Assembly (NCBI GenBank): GCA_937873695.1
Contig: CALMYL010000008.1
Span: 299,369-363,368 of the forward strand
Source: an uncultured Ignavibacteria bacterium
Lineage (GTDB): Bacteria; Bacteroidota; Ignavibacteria; Tepidaquicellales; OLB5
Reading direction: 5' to 3'
DNA length: 64,000 nt
A program made the position numbers and the translations under genes. The number at the start of each line of letters is the position of its first letter. Position 1 is the first letter of the stretch. Below the pieces are notes generated by a model that was given only the letters and a program-made list of their open reading frames with translations, had not been told where the DNA came from and ran no database searches. Below are positions 51,681-62,057 of the stretch, piece after piece.

Positions 51681-52499
51681 TTGCATTTTTCCAAAAAATT
51701 TAAAGGCGCTTTAAGAGAATCAAACTCGCATTTAGTTGTGGGACTCGATTCTGATATTACTAAGATCCCCGAATTCCTCAAAACCGAAGTGAACCCCATT
51801 GCCGCATTCAACAATCTGATTGTTGAAGCTACAAAAGAATTTGCCTGCGGCTATAAGCTTAACATTGCTTTCTATGAGCGGGATACCGACCGCGGCTTTG
51901 CCGCAATACGCTCAACACTTGCAGCAATTCCCGAAAACCTCATAACAATAGCAGATGCAAAGCGCGGCGATATAGAAAACACAACCGAGCTTTACGCTCA
52001 GGCTTTCTTTGATGAGCTGAATTTTGATTCAATTACCGTACAGCCCTATATGGGGCAGGACTCTGCCAGGCCATTCCTGAGAAGGAAAAATAAATTCGTA
52101 TGGATGCTTGCGCTTACTTCTAATTACGGGGCAAATGATTTTCAGTTCCTTAAAGTTGAAAATAAACCCCTGTGGGAAGTTGTGGTTGAAAAATCACTCG
52201 GTTGGAACGACCATAAAACAGGTTTTGTGTTTGGCGCAAGTCATACTAAAGAAATTGCCAAGATGACAAAGAATTTTCCTGAAGTCCCGTTACTTATACC
52301 CGGCATAGGCGCACAGAAGGGCTCACTTGAAAAAACCATCAATTCACTTAATCATACATTATTTGTGATTAACCAAAGCCGCTCAATTATATACGCCGCA
52401 CCAAAGGCTGAGACTGCCGAGGAGTTCATGACTGTTGTTGGCGAAGCTGCCATGAAGGCTAGAGACGAGATCAACGGCTTTTTGATGATGAAGAAGTAA
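51681..52499 (+). CDS. pyrF: Orotidine-5'-phosphate decarboxylase (type 2)
   Basis: Converts OMP to UMP. 272 residues, the long subtype 2 form. Key sites: HLVVGLDSDITKIPEF (first Asp), the catalytic ADAKRGDIENTTELYA with Lys, and the C-terminal LIPGIGAQKGS phosphate site. The start is TTG at 51681 (no ATG at a suitable place). It begins 31 bp after the orphan, right after the heptamer tract. Other pyrimidine genes are not in view. Confidence 0.93.
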   Translation: MHFSKKFKGALRESNSHLVVGLDSDITKIPEFLKTEVNPIAAFNNLIVEATKEFACGYKLNIAFYERDTDRGFAAIRSTLAAIPENLITIADAKRGDIENTTELYAQAFFDELNFDSITVQPYMGQDSARPFLRRKNKFVWMLALTSNYGANDFQFLKVENKPLWEVVVEKSLGWNDHKTGFVFGASHTKEIAKMTKNFPEVPLLIPGIGAQKGSLEKTINSLNHTLFVINQSRSIIYAAPKAETAEEFMTVVGEAAMKARDEINGFLMMKK

Positions 52500-52519
52500 A
52501 ATATTAATCCTGAGCGTTA

Positions 52520-52545
52520 ACTGCTGGAGCGATTGCGAAAGCAGT
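52520..52545. repeat. Palindrome ACTGCT...AGCAGT after pyrF
   Basis: Six-base arms around a 14-nt centre in the 155-bp spacer. Followed by AAGCGAAGGATC. A weak hairpin; perhaps another spacer element. Confidence 0.4.
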
Positions 52546-52654
52546 AAGCGAAGGATCACATCAGTGGAGCGTTTTTTAAAATACTGGTAACTGAATTTGC
52601 GTGTTTCTACCCAATAGAAATATGCGACCTAAATAATGTTAAATTTCCAAACAA

Positions 52655-54082
52655 TTGTTGAAACCCAAACTTAACATCAACGAAGATTTTATCTGCCGTA
52701 TCTGGGAAGGCGGCATTTCCTATTATACATCCCTTGTAACAGATTCCGGCGAAGATGTTGAAGTATTGGATCACGGTACCCGAAATTATGATTCGGGTCC
52801 GGATTACAGAAATGCGAAAGTAAAAATTGGCGTTAAGACTCTTACCGGAGATGTAGAAATACACCGTGATTTTAAGAATTGGGCTGAACACTCACACCCA
52901 AAAGACCGCAGGTATAACTCCGTTATATTGCACGTAGTGCTTTGGGATTCAGATGAACGCACTCCGCCAAAGCTCCGTATAAAACGCGAGCTTCCAACCG
53001 TCATACTTGCAAATCATTTAACTGCTTCTATTCACGATATCTGGCAGGATATAATATCAAAGCCTTCGGCTAAGTTCCGCCTGCCATGTTTTGATTGTAA
53101 TCATTTAGCTGATGATGAACTGATTACCAAATGGCTCGGAAAACTGGCAATTGAAAGGCTTAACCTAAAAACAGAGAGAATCAAAAACAGGCTCATTGAA
53201 TTATCAGGCTCAAATAAAGTAATATCAAAGAACAAAAGTATCTGGGAGCAGGTTCTGTATGAGTTTATTTTTGAAGCTCTTGGGTTTGCCAAAAATAAAG
53301 AACAGATGATGAAGCTTTCAGCAAATCTTACACTTGAGCTTATAAAAAAGCACACAGGCAGAGATATTACCGGTATCCAGGCATTGTTGTACGGTGCAGG
53401 TGGTTTATTATTTGATGTGAGGTCCAAAGACACCTATATTGATGAGATAAAATCGAAATGGAAGGAAATTGAACCAAAACTGAAAATTGCCAGGCTTGAA
53501 CGAAGTCACTGGAATTTCTTTGGTCAAAGACCGCAGAACTTTCCAACATTAAGATTAGCGTACGGCTCACAACTCATTTACAATTTACTTTACAATGAGC
53601 AATTCAAAAGAATTATTGGTTTGTTCAGCAATAAGTTGCTTAAGCCACGGGAGTTATTTTTAGGCTTATTTGAAATGTTCGCTCCGCAAACAAATAAATA
53701 CTGGCATAGTCACTATGATTTTGGAAAGTCTTCCAGATCGCCCAACACTCTTGGCGGCAAACAACGCATAACTGATATCATAATAAATGTATTGATACCT
53801 TTCGCGAAATTGTATGGTGAAATATTTGATGATACAAATATATCAGGCAATACAATTGAGCTATATAGGAAATTGAAGATAAAAGCTGATAATAATATTA
53901 TCAGGGTTATGAATGAACAACTGATTAAGGAACGGAATATTAAGATCAATACTCCCGCCAATGAACAGGCAATTATTCAATTGCATAACTTTTACTGTAC
54001 CCGAGAGAAATGCGGTAAATGCGAAATAGGAAAGTATGTGTTTGAAATGAAAGGATATGATTATAAGATTATTTATTACTAA
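52655..54082 (+). CDS. DUF2851 family protein
   Basis: A 475-residue protein of the DUF2851 family, common in Bacteroidota and of unknown role. The conserved start has LNINEDFICRIWEGG and GPDYRNAKVKIG. Then comes VEIHRDFKNWAEHSHPKDRR, with His, Asp and acidic residues as candidate catalytic groups. Near the end there is a cysteine cluster CTREKCGKCEIG, perhaps a metal site. The start is TTG 52655, as no ATG is in frame. It ends 4 bp inside the convergent BamA-like gene. Confidence 0.85.
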   Translation: MLKPKLNINEDFICRIWEGGISYYTSLVTDSGEDVEVLDHGTRNYDSGPDYRNAKVKIGVKTLTGDVEIHRDFKNWAEHSHPKDRRYNSVILHVVLWDSDERTPPKLRIKRELPTVILANHLTASIHDIWQDIISKPSAKFRLPCFDCNHLADDELITKWLGKLAIERLNLKTERIKNRLIELSGSNKVISKNKSIWEQVLYEFIFEALGFAKNKEQMMKLSANLTLELIKKHTGRDITGIQALLYGAGGLLFDVRSKDTYIDEIKSKWKEIEPKLKIARLERSHWNFFGQRPQNFPTLRLAYGSQLIYNLLYNEQFKRIIGLFSNKLLKPRELFLGLFEMFAPQTNKYWHSHYDFGKSSRSPNTLGGKQRITDIIINVLIPFAKLYGEIFDDTNISGNTIELYRKLKIKADNNIIRVMNEQLIKERNIKINTPANEQAIIQLHNFYCTREKCGKCEIGKYVFEMKGYDYKIIYY

Positions 54083-55857
54083 AAATCATTTATTAACCCG
54101 AAGTGGATCTTACCTTCTAATATTGAATCACCTTTACCCAATGCGTAGCTTACTCCAAACATTCCCAGTGATGTTTCTATCCTTACTCCAAGTCCGTACC
54201 CGTAAATAAAACCTTCCTGTGAAAGAATATTGTATAGATCATCCTCGGGTTTCAGATAGTAACCCGCATCATAAAATACTGCCGCAAAGCTTCGGCGGGT
54301 GAGTGAGTAGCGAATTTCAAAGTTTCCCCATGCAGCCCTGGAAGCAAGAAATTGACCTTCCCGGTACCCGCGGATTGTGCTGTTGCCACCCAGCCTGAAA
54401 AGATCGGCCGCTTCAAAACGGGGTGAGCGTATTTCTATCCCGTGCAGCCCCAATAGAGAACTTTGCCGTTTAAAGAATGAATAATAGAGATCTATATCCA
54501 TTGATCCTTTTTGCACTGTGAAATCTGCGGGTATATCCATGTTGGGAAATGACGCAGTATTGTAAATTTTTTTCTGTCCTACTGAGTAACTGGTTCTGTA
54601 TAATATTCCTGAAAAGGGATTATAAACATAATCCCTGCTGTCATATCTGATCTCAGCGCCTGCCCCAAGAATTCTGCTGTCAAACAATGTAAACACACTG
54701 TTTTTGGTGTTGGGAATTACACGTTCATAATTGAATATTGCCGAAAGTGTGATCTTCTTTGATATCATTGCATCGGCCTTAAGGCTTAGATTGCGTTTGG
54801 TGTAAGATGAATCTTCAATTCTCTGCAGAAAAGCGAAATTCATATTTACGGGATATCCAAGTATCCATGGCTCAAGATACTCAAGTTCCAGTTCCTGTGT
54901 GGATTTAATTTCTTTTTTGAATCTTGCCTCTACTTTTCTGCCGGTACCAAAGAGATTCCGTATCGAAAGATTCACAAGTCCGGTAAAATAACCCCTGTCT
55001 TCACTTTGTGATGGCGGTACATATCCAAGTATACCGTCAAATGTATTTGTATTCCCTTCTTTTACTCTTATCAATAATACCGTTGAGTTTTTATATTTCA
55101 GAATCCTGGGCTGTTCAACAGTTTCAAAATAACCTAGATTCTCCAATCTGCGCCTTATTTCTACAAGATTTTCTTTGGTTATGGAATTATCTTCTCCAAG
55201 AGAAATTTCACGCAGCACAACATTTTCTTTTGTCTCGGTGTTGCCTTCAACTTTGATGTTATCTATCCTTACCCGGTCATTTTCATCTATCCTGATATTT
55301 ATCCTCAGCATTTGCCGGCCGCCGCTTTCATATTGGCTTATATCAGTTACATTTACAGAAGCGAAAGTGTACCCTTTTTTTTCGTACATATTCAGCAATT
55401 CAGTCATATCGGCGCTTAATGTTAATGAGTTTAATACTGTTCCCGTCTTGGTATCAATGCTGTTCTTCAGCAGCTCAGTTGAAAAAAGCCTGTTACCTGA
55501 GATCTGTATTTCGCCAATTAACACTTTTGGACCTTCCTCAATTTCTGCTGAAAGAGTAACACCGGATGAATCAAAGTTAAATTCTGCCTTCGAGCTTTTT
55601 ATGCGGCAGTCTGTAAATCCGTTGTCATTGTAGTTCTTTAAAATATTCTTCAGGTCAAGCTCAAATTGAAGGGGTGAATAAATCGTACCCGGTTTTGATG
55701 CTATGAATCCGTTAAGTTCTCCGTTGGAGAAAAAGCTGTTCCCCGCAAAATCGATCGATGTGATCCTGGCTTGTTCCGTCTGTGAAAATATACTGCACTG
55801 CAGAAATAATGCCAGTATATAAAGCCGAGGCGCGATATTTCTTAAGAATTGATGCAT
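54079..55857 (-). CDS. Omp85-type outer-membrane protein with three to four POTRA domains
   Basis: 592 residues. Signal peptide 1-26, POTRA domains through ~300 (ITSIDFAGNSFFSNGELNGF, VLIGEIQISGNRLFSTELLK, VRIDNIKVEGNTETKENVVL), then a barrel with GAEIRYDSRDYVYNPFSG, the RLGGNSTIRGYREGQF lid-like motif and FGLINDF at the end. It is closer to BamA/TamA in POTRA count than the 19472 gene, but shorter than E. coli BamA (810). It may be a TamA-like or accessory factor. Confidence 0.87.
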   Translation of the reverse strand: MHQFLRNIAPRLYILALFLQCSIFSQTEQARITSIDFAGNSFFSNGELNGFIASKPGTIYSPLQFELDLKNILKNYNDNGFTDCRIKSSKAEFNFDSSGVTLSAEIEEGPKVLIGEIQISGNRLFSTELLKNSIDTKTGTVLNSLTLSADMTELLNMYEKKGYTFASVNVTDISQYESGGRQMLRINIRIDENDRVRIDNIKVEGNTETKENVVLREISLGEDNSITKENLVEIRRRLENLGYFETVEQPRILKYKNSTVLLIRVKEGNTNTFDGILGYVPPSQSEDRGYFTGLVNLSIRNLFGTGRKVEARFKKEIKSTQELELEYLEPWILGYPVNMNFAFLQRIEDSSYTKRNLSLKADAMISKKITLSAIFNYERVIPNTKNSVFTLFDSRILGAGAEIRYDSRDYVYNPFSGILYRTSYSVGQKKIYNTASFPNMDIPADFTVQKGSMDIDLYYSFFKRQSSLLGLHGIEIRSPRFEAADLFRLGGNSTIRGYREGQFLASRAAWGNFEIRYSLTRRSFAAVFYDAGYYLKPEDDLYNILSQEGFIYGYGLGVRIETSLGMFGVSYALGKGDSILEGKIHFGLINDF

Positions 55858-55981
55858 TATCCGGCTAATATTTGTGTGATGGTTTGAATATTCAAGTCAT
55901 TAATAAACCATTCCTTTATTGATTGCATCTAAATTATGAAACCGTATTACTGACATTTCCGTCATAACAATAAATACATAT

Positions 55982-58252
55982 ATGAATTTTAAAATTACCG
56001 CAATTTGTGCCATTTTATGCATTTTATCAATTGATTGTTTCACCCAGGAATCAGTTGTTAATGATTCTGCAATTACCAACGCAAGACCTGAGATAACAAT
56101 TTCAAAATGCGGAAATTCTCTTATCAAGATTGACGGAGTATTAAGCGAAACCGTTTGGGAAACCTGTGAAACAGCCGGCAACTTTGTGGAAATACAGCCC
56201 GGCGACAATCTGCCTGCTATGGTAAGAACTGATGTTAAAATGACGTACGATGATGACAATTTGTATGTTGCATTTATTTGTTATGATGACAGGATATCGA
56301 AGTTAAGGGTTAATCTTTCTGACAGGGATAAAATGTATCAGGATGATTTCGTGGGAATACTGCTTGATACTTATAATGACCACAAGCAGGCATATGAGAT
56401 ATTCCTTAATCCATATGGGATACAGGGTGATGGAATTTGGACGAGGCAGGGAGAAGAAATGAATTTTGATATGCTCTATGATGCTGAGGCAAAGATATAC
56501 AAAGATAAGTGGATAGTTGAGCTGGCAATACCATTCAAAAGTCTTAGATTCCCTGAAAAAGATGAACAGCAGTGGGGAGTTCACATTATCCGCACCAGGC
56601 CCAGGGAAAGCCGAACACAGTTTTCTTGGGCAAAAGTATCCAGAGACAATTCAGAATTCCTCAGCCAGGCCGGCATACTGAAAGGATTTAAGAAACTGAA
56701 AAAAGGCAAGCAGCTTGAACTGCTGCCGTATGTTATAGGTTCGCAATTTGGTTTTCGGGAAGATCCCTACATCCCTGATTCTCCCTTCAAAAATGAGAAG
56801 TTTAAAGGTGATCTGGGTATTGGCATTAAATACGGATTTTCATCTAATCTCACAGGGGAAATATCATTTAATCCTGATTTCTCACAGGTTGAAAGCGATG
56901 CAGCTCAGATAAATGTAAATTCATCTTCTGCCGTGTTTTACCCTGAAAAACGTCCGTTCTTTCTGGATGGAGCGAATATTTTCAACTCTTATATAAATGT
57001 AGTATATACCAGGATGCTGAATAATCCTTTGTACACGGCAAAGTTAATTGGTAAAATAGGGGATGTTGACGTTGGCTACCTGATGGGATATGACCAAAGT
57101 ACTCCATATATAATACCAACAAAGTACGGAAGCGATTTTTTACAGACTGACCTGAAATCTTTTGGCAACGCCCTAAGACTTAAGAAGAGCCTTAAAGGTT
57201 CATCATTTATCGGGTTCATTGGCACCGATCACGAAACAGGGGATAGTTACAACAGGGTGGCGGGATTTGACGGTTCTTTCAATTTCGCTGATAATTACTA
57301 TTTCAACTGGGAAGCATTAGGTTATTTTACCAGGGAGATCAATGATACAGGTATCTATGACAATTCAACCGTAATTAATTCAAAAGGCAATGATGCCGGG
57401 TTTAATGGTGAGAGTCTTTTCGGATTTGGAGGTACCTTCTCTTTGGTAAGAAGCTCCCGTCACTGGAACGGTGAAATATTTATGAATATTGCACCACCGG
57501 AAGCAAGGCGCGAACTTGGATATATGTCAAAAAACGATTTTCGGGAATTAGGGATTTGGCAAGGGTACACTATCTACCCCGAAAACTCTGTGGTACTCAG
57601 GTTTGAACCGAATTTTAACGGCGGAGTTCAGTACGATTACTCAGGAAAGATCAAAGAACAATGGCTTGTACCGCAGTTCTATATTCAATTCAAGCACCAG
57701 ATAAATATGAGCGGCGGGTTTTTAGCAGTTAACAATGAAAATTATTATGATGTTTATCACAAAAATGTGCACAGGGGCTGGCTGAATATGAATATAAATA
57801 CTTTCAGTAAAGCCACAGGAGGCGCGTTTTTTGAAATGGGGAAGTATATCGTAAGGTTTGAAGAACCCTCATATATTGGCTGGGGCTGGAATGCTGAAGC
57901 GTGGCTGACCGTTAAGCCTCTGCATAACCTGGTCCTTGAAAATAACTACAGCTATTTTGAGCTCTCTAAAGAAAAAGGGGGTGAGAAACTTTATACCGGA
58001 TATGTATTCCGGAACAAAACTTCATTTCAGTTCACACGAAGTTTCTTTCTGAGACTTGTAGTGCAGTATGATTCCTTCAGTAAGAGCTTTGATATTGACC
58101 CGTTGTTAAGCTATAAATGGAACCCGTTCACTATATTCTATATTGGGTCAACCCATAATTTAGCAGATATAGGTTCTTCTCAGGATCATGGCAGGTTCAT
58201 AGAAACCAAAAGGCAGTTCTTTGCCAAGTTTCAGTATCTTATAAAGCTATGA
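55982..58252 (+). CDS. DUF5916 outer-membrane barrel with CBM9-like N-terminal domain
   Basis: A 756-residue exported protein. Signal peptide 1-22. Residues ~38-215 form a carbohydrate-binding-like (CBM9) sandwich with GVLSETVWETCETAGNF, MTYDDDNLYVAFICYDD and FDMLYDAEAKIYKDKWIVEL. From ~225 the DUF5916 barrel follows (SRDNSEFLSQAGILKGF, NPDFSQVESDAAQINVN, FYPEKRPFFLDGA), ending YLIKL. Substrate and role unknown. It is divergent from the Omp85 gene by 124 bp. Confidence 0.9.
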   Translation: MNFKITAICAILCILSIDCFTQESVVNDSAITNARPEITISKCGNSLIKIDGVLSETVWETCETAGNFVEIQPGDNLPAMVRTDVKMTYDDDNLYVAFICYDDRISKLRVNLSDRDKMYQDDFVGILLDTYNDHKQAYEIFLNPYGIQGDGIWTRQGEEMNFDMLYDAEAKIYKDKWIVELAIPFKSLRFPEKDEQQWGVHIIRTRPRESRTQFSWAKVSRDNSEFLSQAGILKGFKKLKKGKQLELLPYVIGSQFGFREDPYIPDSPFKNEKFKGDLGIGIKYGFSSNLTGEISFNPDFSQVESDAAQINVNSSSAVFYPEKRPFFLDGANIFNSYINVVYTRMLNNPLYTAKLIGKIGDVDVGYLMGYDQSTPYIIPTKYGSDFLQTDLKSFGNALRLKKSLKGSSFIGFIGTDHETGDSYNRVAGFDGSFNFADNYYFNWEALGYFTREINDTGIYDNSTVINSKGNDAGFNGESLFGFGGTFSLVRSSRHWNGEIFMNIAPPEARRELGYMSKNDFRELGIWQGYTIYPENSVVLRFEPNFNGGVQYDYSGKIKEQWLVPQFYIQFKHQINMSGGFLAVNNENYYDVYHKNVHRGWLNMNINTFSKATGGAFFEMGKYIVRFEEPSYIGWGWNAEAWLTVKPLHNLVLENNYSYFELSKEKGGEKLYTGYVFRNKTSFQFTRSFFLRLVVQYDSFSKSFDIDPLLSYKWNPFTIFYIGSTHNLADIGSSQDHGRFIETKRQFFAKFQYLIKL

Positions 58253-58343
58253 TTAATTGATCTATTTGGAAGGGTCCTGTAAACACTAAAACGGAAATCT
58301 CAGAATTGAATGTATCAAAAAATACGGACCGAAATTTCCGCTG

Positions 58344-58478
58344 CTATCTTGCTACTGTACTGATTAGATTCTGTACTGTTCCGTAAAGTGACCATACATA
58401 CTGTACATTGTAGAACAAAATGTAAAGTATTACAATTGTAACCTGGAACATAGAGATGATAAAATTTACTGCTTTCAT
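58344..58478 (-). CDS. Small single-TM membrane protein (44 aa)
   Basis: ORF starting MKAVNFIISMFQVTIVILYI with one helix (about 5-24), then VQYVWSLYGTVQNLISTVAR. AAGGGGAAG lies 5 bp before the ATG at 58478. No known family. Comparable to the 51-residue protein at 39811, including the Q-Y-x3-L spacing. Confidence 0.6.
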   Translation of the reverse strand: MKAVNFIISMFQVTIVILYILFYNVQYVWSLYGTVQNLISTVAR

Positions 58479-58657
58479 AATACTTCCCCTTATTTACTAA
58501 CTGTTTTCAACTACTCAAATTTAGTAGTTATCGCTATATATTTCAATACCCCTTATTCGGGATATTAATAGATGAGGTCAGAGAAAAGATTGTTTAACTA
58601 ATTTAAAGGGGCTTTTTTCGATTGTGCATACCGTGATACGGGTAGGTAATTTAGACA

Positions 58658-58684
58658 AAAACGCCGATCTTAAATCGGCGTTTT
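58658..58684. terminator. Terminator of the 58732 gene (bidirectional)
   Basis: Perfect 11-bp stem AAAACGCCGAT/ATCGGCGTTTT with CTTAA loop. On the minus strand TTTTTGTC follows, 48 bp past the stop. Confidence 0.8.
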
Positions 58685-58731
58685 CTTAATTCATTTGACT
58701 AAAAATGAATTGCCCAGACATGATAATTATC

Positions 58732-60003
58732 TTATTTGGTCAGGATCATTTTCATTGTTTTGGTTATTTCCATTGAACCTGAATTCACTCTTAATACGTA
58801 GAAATAAATTCCGCTTGCGAGATTTGAAGCGTTAAAGCTTACTGAATATGTTCCCGCATTCTGGAATGTATTAACAAGTGTTCTTACTTCTCTTCCGGTC
58901 ATATCATATACCTTGATGCTTACATTCGCGTTATCATTAACATTATAACTGATCACTGTAGATGGGTTAAACGGATTCGGGAAATTCTGGCTTAACTTTA
59001 CCTGTTCATTCGCATTTTTGGATGCTGCCGGTGGCTCAATGCTTCCTATCCATGTAACGCCGCCATCTGTTGTGTATAACTCGGTGCTTTCGCTGCCGAT
59101 CGAAATACCAAATGATTCACTTCCGAAGTTTACTGCGAATAGATCAACTTCTGAAGGTGTCAAAATTGTTGACCATGTCCCGCCGAGGTCTTCTGATCTT
59201 ACTATGGTTCCGTTTTCGCTGGTACCAACAATTACATTTGCTGAAACGAATTTAATATCAAATATTTTTGTTGTAACGCCTGATGTTGCAGCTGCCCATG
59301 TTGCACCATTATCATCTGATTTCAGGATCGTACCATTATCACCTGCGCATATAACGTTGTTGCCCATAAAAGCCGCGGTAAGCAGATTCTCGGTAGTACC
59401 TGAAGCTATTTCGAACCACTCATTGTTATCGGTCGAAACAAAGATCGTTCCCCCGCTGCCTACTACAACTGAACTGATCCTTACTTCCATCAGGCTTGAA
59501 CCGATCGATGCTATTTCATTCAGGTTTGCATTTGTATTGATTGTAACAGCTGTCCATGTTGCACCATAATCTTCTGATCTAAGCATTGTTCCGTTGTTTC
59601 CGCATACTAATATTGTATTTGGAGAGTAGATCGTTACATCATTCAGATGTTCGGTTGTGCCGCTGGTCATTACTTCCCACGTGGTTCCATCATCAAATGA
59701 TCTCAGGATAACGCCGTTTTCGCCGACTGCTATCTGAAGTTTTGTATCTTCACCATTTTCATCAACATAATTTACATAATCATTGCTGTTCAGAACATTT
59801 GTGATGCCGCTTGTCTGCTCTGTCCAGTTAAGGCCGCCATCTTCAGTCCTGAGGATCAGTCCATCCTGGCCAACCAGTGTTGCAGTGGTTACACTTTCAA
59901 ACTTTATGCTGTTTTCATTCAGCAATGATTGTGAAAATATCTTAACTGCGGATAAAATAAAAAATAAAGCGATTAAAGTTACAAGAGTTTTGTTGAGTTT
60001 CAT
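58732..60003 (-). CDS. Ycf48/BNR-repeat protein with T9SS sorting domain
   Basis: 423 residues, predicted secreted and surface-bound. Signal peptide 1-25. Residues 38-320 are a propeller of YCF48-like repeats, each with GENGVILRSFDDGTTWEVM-type patterns. The C-terminal ~80 residues form the T9SS type A domain (LSQNFPNPFNPSTVISYNV, VKVYDMTGREV-like, SGIYFYVL, TKTMKMILTK). AGAGG precedes the ATG. It is a paralog of the 62058 gene. Confidence 0.9.
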   Translation of the reverse strand: MKLNKTLVTLIALFFILSAVKIFSQSLLNENSIKFESVTTATLVGQDGLILRTEDGGLNWTEQTSGITNVLNSNDYVNYVDENGEDTKLQIAVGENGVILRSFDDGTTWEVMTSGTTEHLNDVTIYSPNTILVCGNNGTMLRSEDYGATWTAVTINTNANLNEIASIGSSLMEVRISSVVVGSGGTIFVSTDNNEWFEIASGTTENLLTAAFMGNNVICAGDNGTILKSDDNGATWAAATSGVTTKIFDIKFVSANVIVGTSENGTIVRSEDLGGTWSTILTPSEVDLFAVNFGSESFGISIGSESTELYTTDGGVTWIGSIEPPAASKNANEQVKLSQNFPNPFNPSTVISYNVNDNANVSIKVYDMTGREVRTLVNTFQNAGTYSVSFNASNLASGIYFYVLRVNSGSMEITKTMKMILTK

Positions 60004-60218
60004 TTTTTGCCTCTTTCATACAGGGTTTAGTTATTGAATTATTTTTGAAACAATTAGCTATCTGTTTTTAGATAGTCTAAAACTTTTTTGTCAGATTTAT
60101 TGAATTTCTTTGTAAGCGTTCAACATTCTACTGCTTCAAACTTAACTTATTATTAGTAGGTTAACAATAGCTGATTTCGTTATATATAATTCTGTGAAAA
60201 AATTCCCAAATGCATGAA

Positions 60219-60244
60219 AAAAGCCGCCAGGTGAGGCGGCTTTT
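60219..60244. terminator. Terminator of the 60281 gene
   Basis: Perfect 10-bp stem AAAAGCCGCC/GGCGGCTTTT with a 6-nt loop; Ts follow on the minus strand. 37 bp after the stop. Confidence 0.8.
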
Positions 60245-60280
60245 CAGGCAGAAAGTTCTGCCGGATCTGTAATCAAGTTT

Positions 60281-61750
60281 CTACTTGGCGAGTATCATTT
60301 TCACTGTTTTTATGAAGTTTCCTGCATTTATTGAATAGAAGTATACTCCGCTCGATAAGCCTGATGCGTCAAAATCAACTGTGTGAATGCCTGCGGTCAT
60401 ATCAGAATTTACTAAAACTGCTATTTCTTTTCCGCTGATATCGTACACTTTCAGTGTAACTTTGGAATCAGCAGGAAGGCTAAAATCTATCTTTGTTGAA
60501 GGATTGAACGGGTTCGGGTAGTTTTGTGAAATTGAATATTCTGCAGGAATGTTAACGTTAACCGGAGATGTATTGCCGCCGTTATGCCCTTCATTGCTGT
60601 TAGTGTGAAGTGCAGACGATTTTGAGCCCTGGAAAGGATTTCCAAATACAGGATTGTAATTAAATACAAATCCGTTAGTCAGTATTTCATATCTGTTTAC
60701 CACAAGGGGGCAGTTTACAGTCAGATCTCTTTGAAGTGAAATAGTATTTGAAAGTGTAAATTTGCTTAAATTAACAGGTATAAGCAGTTCACCGCCCCCA
60801 GAAATGGTCTGAAGTGAACTTCCGTTCATGTTGATCATCAACCTGTTATCAGAAGCGTCAGAAAATTTGAGTGAGCCATTTGCGGTAATATTGCCGCTTA
60901 CATTTACTGTAGGTATGAATGATGTGTTTGTATTCCTGATGAGAAGAGAACCACCGTTATTTACGGTAATATTGGATACACTCATGTCTGCTGTAAATGA
61001 CTCGTTTATACTGATGCTTGAACCCTGTTCTACTGTCAGGTCAGCAATGTTTCTGCCTGATAGCTGCATTGCGTTAATGCTGGAGATCATAAGGTTGCTG
61101 GAACCTTCAAAAAGGACCTTTGAACCAGGTGCACTTAGTCCGAATGGGTTCAATGCTCCGTTATGGTTTATCTTCATTGCTGAACCGCTTTCAAATACAA
61201 CCGCGTTGCTGACACCAATTGTATTAAACATGTTTCCCGGGCATAACTGGCTTAAAACAGAGCCTGACCTGAACCTGATAGCCATCTCGTCAGCGGCGTT
61301 CAGGTAATGGGCTATAGAGCCTTCAAATATCAGATTACCGTTAACAGATGCTGTTGCTCCGGTACCCAAATAAAAATTCAGCGCAGGGTCATTTCCGAAA
61401 ATTCTGAGGCTTGAACCGCTATCAACAACCAGGTCTTCGCCGGCTGCTCCTTTTATAGTCACTAATTTAGCGTTACCTGATGCTGGTGAAAGCACCAGGT
61501 TTGTATTATTTCTTACTATCAGCTGACCTATTGTAACCTGGTACACATTGGTAACATTTAGATTGCCTGAGTTTTCAAATACAAGAATATCTGTAACAAG
61601 TCCTATCTGCCTGAAAGGTGTCCAGTTGCCCGCAGTTGAAAAACTTGAGTTAACGGAACCATTCCATGTATAAATGGTCTGAGCTTCAGATATGTTTCCG
61701 AATACAAAAAAAAGAAGTGATAACGAAAAGAGTTTAAGCAGTTTATTCAT
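60281..61750 (-). CDS. Secreted beta-repeat protein with T9SS sorting domain
   Basis: 489 residues. Signal peptide 1-23, then a run of short beta-strand repeats rich in Ser, Asn, Gly and Leu (SGSSLRIFGNDPALNFYLG, SVNGNLIFEGSIAHYL, NGSLKFSDASDNRLMIN), typical of parallel beta-helix or adhesin-like proteins. The C-terminal T9SS domain has ISQNYPNPFNPSTKIDFSL and VKMILAK. Probable cell-surface or extracellular adhesin; no enzyme motif. Confidence 0.85.
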   Translation of the reverse strand: MNKLLKLFSLSLLFFVFGNISEAQTIYTWNGSVNSSFSTAGNWTPFRQIGLVTDILVFENSGNLNVTNVYQVTIGQLIVRNNTNLVLSPASGNAKLVTIKGAAGEDLVVDSGSSLRIFGNDPALNFYLGTGATASVNGNLIFEGSIAHYLNAADEMAIRFRSGSVLSQLCPGNMFNTIGVSNAVVFESGSAMKINHNGALNPFGLSAPGSKVLFEGSSNLMISSINAMQLSGRNIADLTVEQGSSISINESFTADMSVSNITVNNGGSLLIRNTNTSFIPTVNVSGNITANGSLKFSDASDNRLMINMNGSSLQTISGGGELLIPVNLSKFTLSNTISLQRDLTVNCPLVVNRYEILTNGFVFNYNPVFGNPFQGSKSSALHTNSNEGHNGGNTSPVNVNIPAEYSISQNYPNPFNPSTKIDFSLPADSKVTLKVYDISGKEIAVLVNSDMTAGIHTVDFDASGLSSGVYFYSINAGNFIKTVKMILAK

Positions 61751-62057
61751 TTGAAAAGATTAGTTTTTAAAAGTTTTTAATCTTCTCTGCGTATTCCCTG
61801 ACTAATTTTGATATACAAAGATAGCTGGAATTACCTCTAAAAGTCCATAAGTTTTAAGAGTATATATGAAAATGGGCTATAAACCGAATGCTACATTGTT
61901 TTACGGTATAAATCTACTAATTGAAATAGGGTAGGTGATTTGTAGGAATAAAATGTCTCAAAAATAATGAAAAACGCCGCTTTTTGAGCGGCGTTAGCAG
62001 TAACAATACGAAGGAGAAACAAGAATCATTCCGGCATATCGCTGAAATTCTGAAAAA
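61751..62057. other. 307-bp spacer with terminator, no gene seen
   Basis: AT-rich spacer between two T9SS genes on the minus strand. It holds the terminator at 61973-61995 and must hold the promoter of the 60281 gene. No ORF. Confidence 0.5.
61973..61995 (-). terminator. Terminator of the 62058 gene
   Basis: 9-bp stem AACGCCGCT/AGCGGCGTT; on the minus strand TTTTTCATT follows. 63 bp past the stop. Confidence 0.78.
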
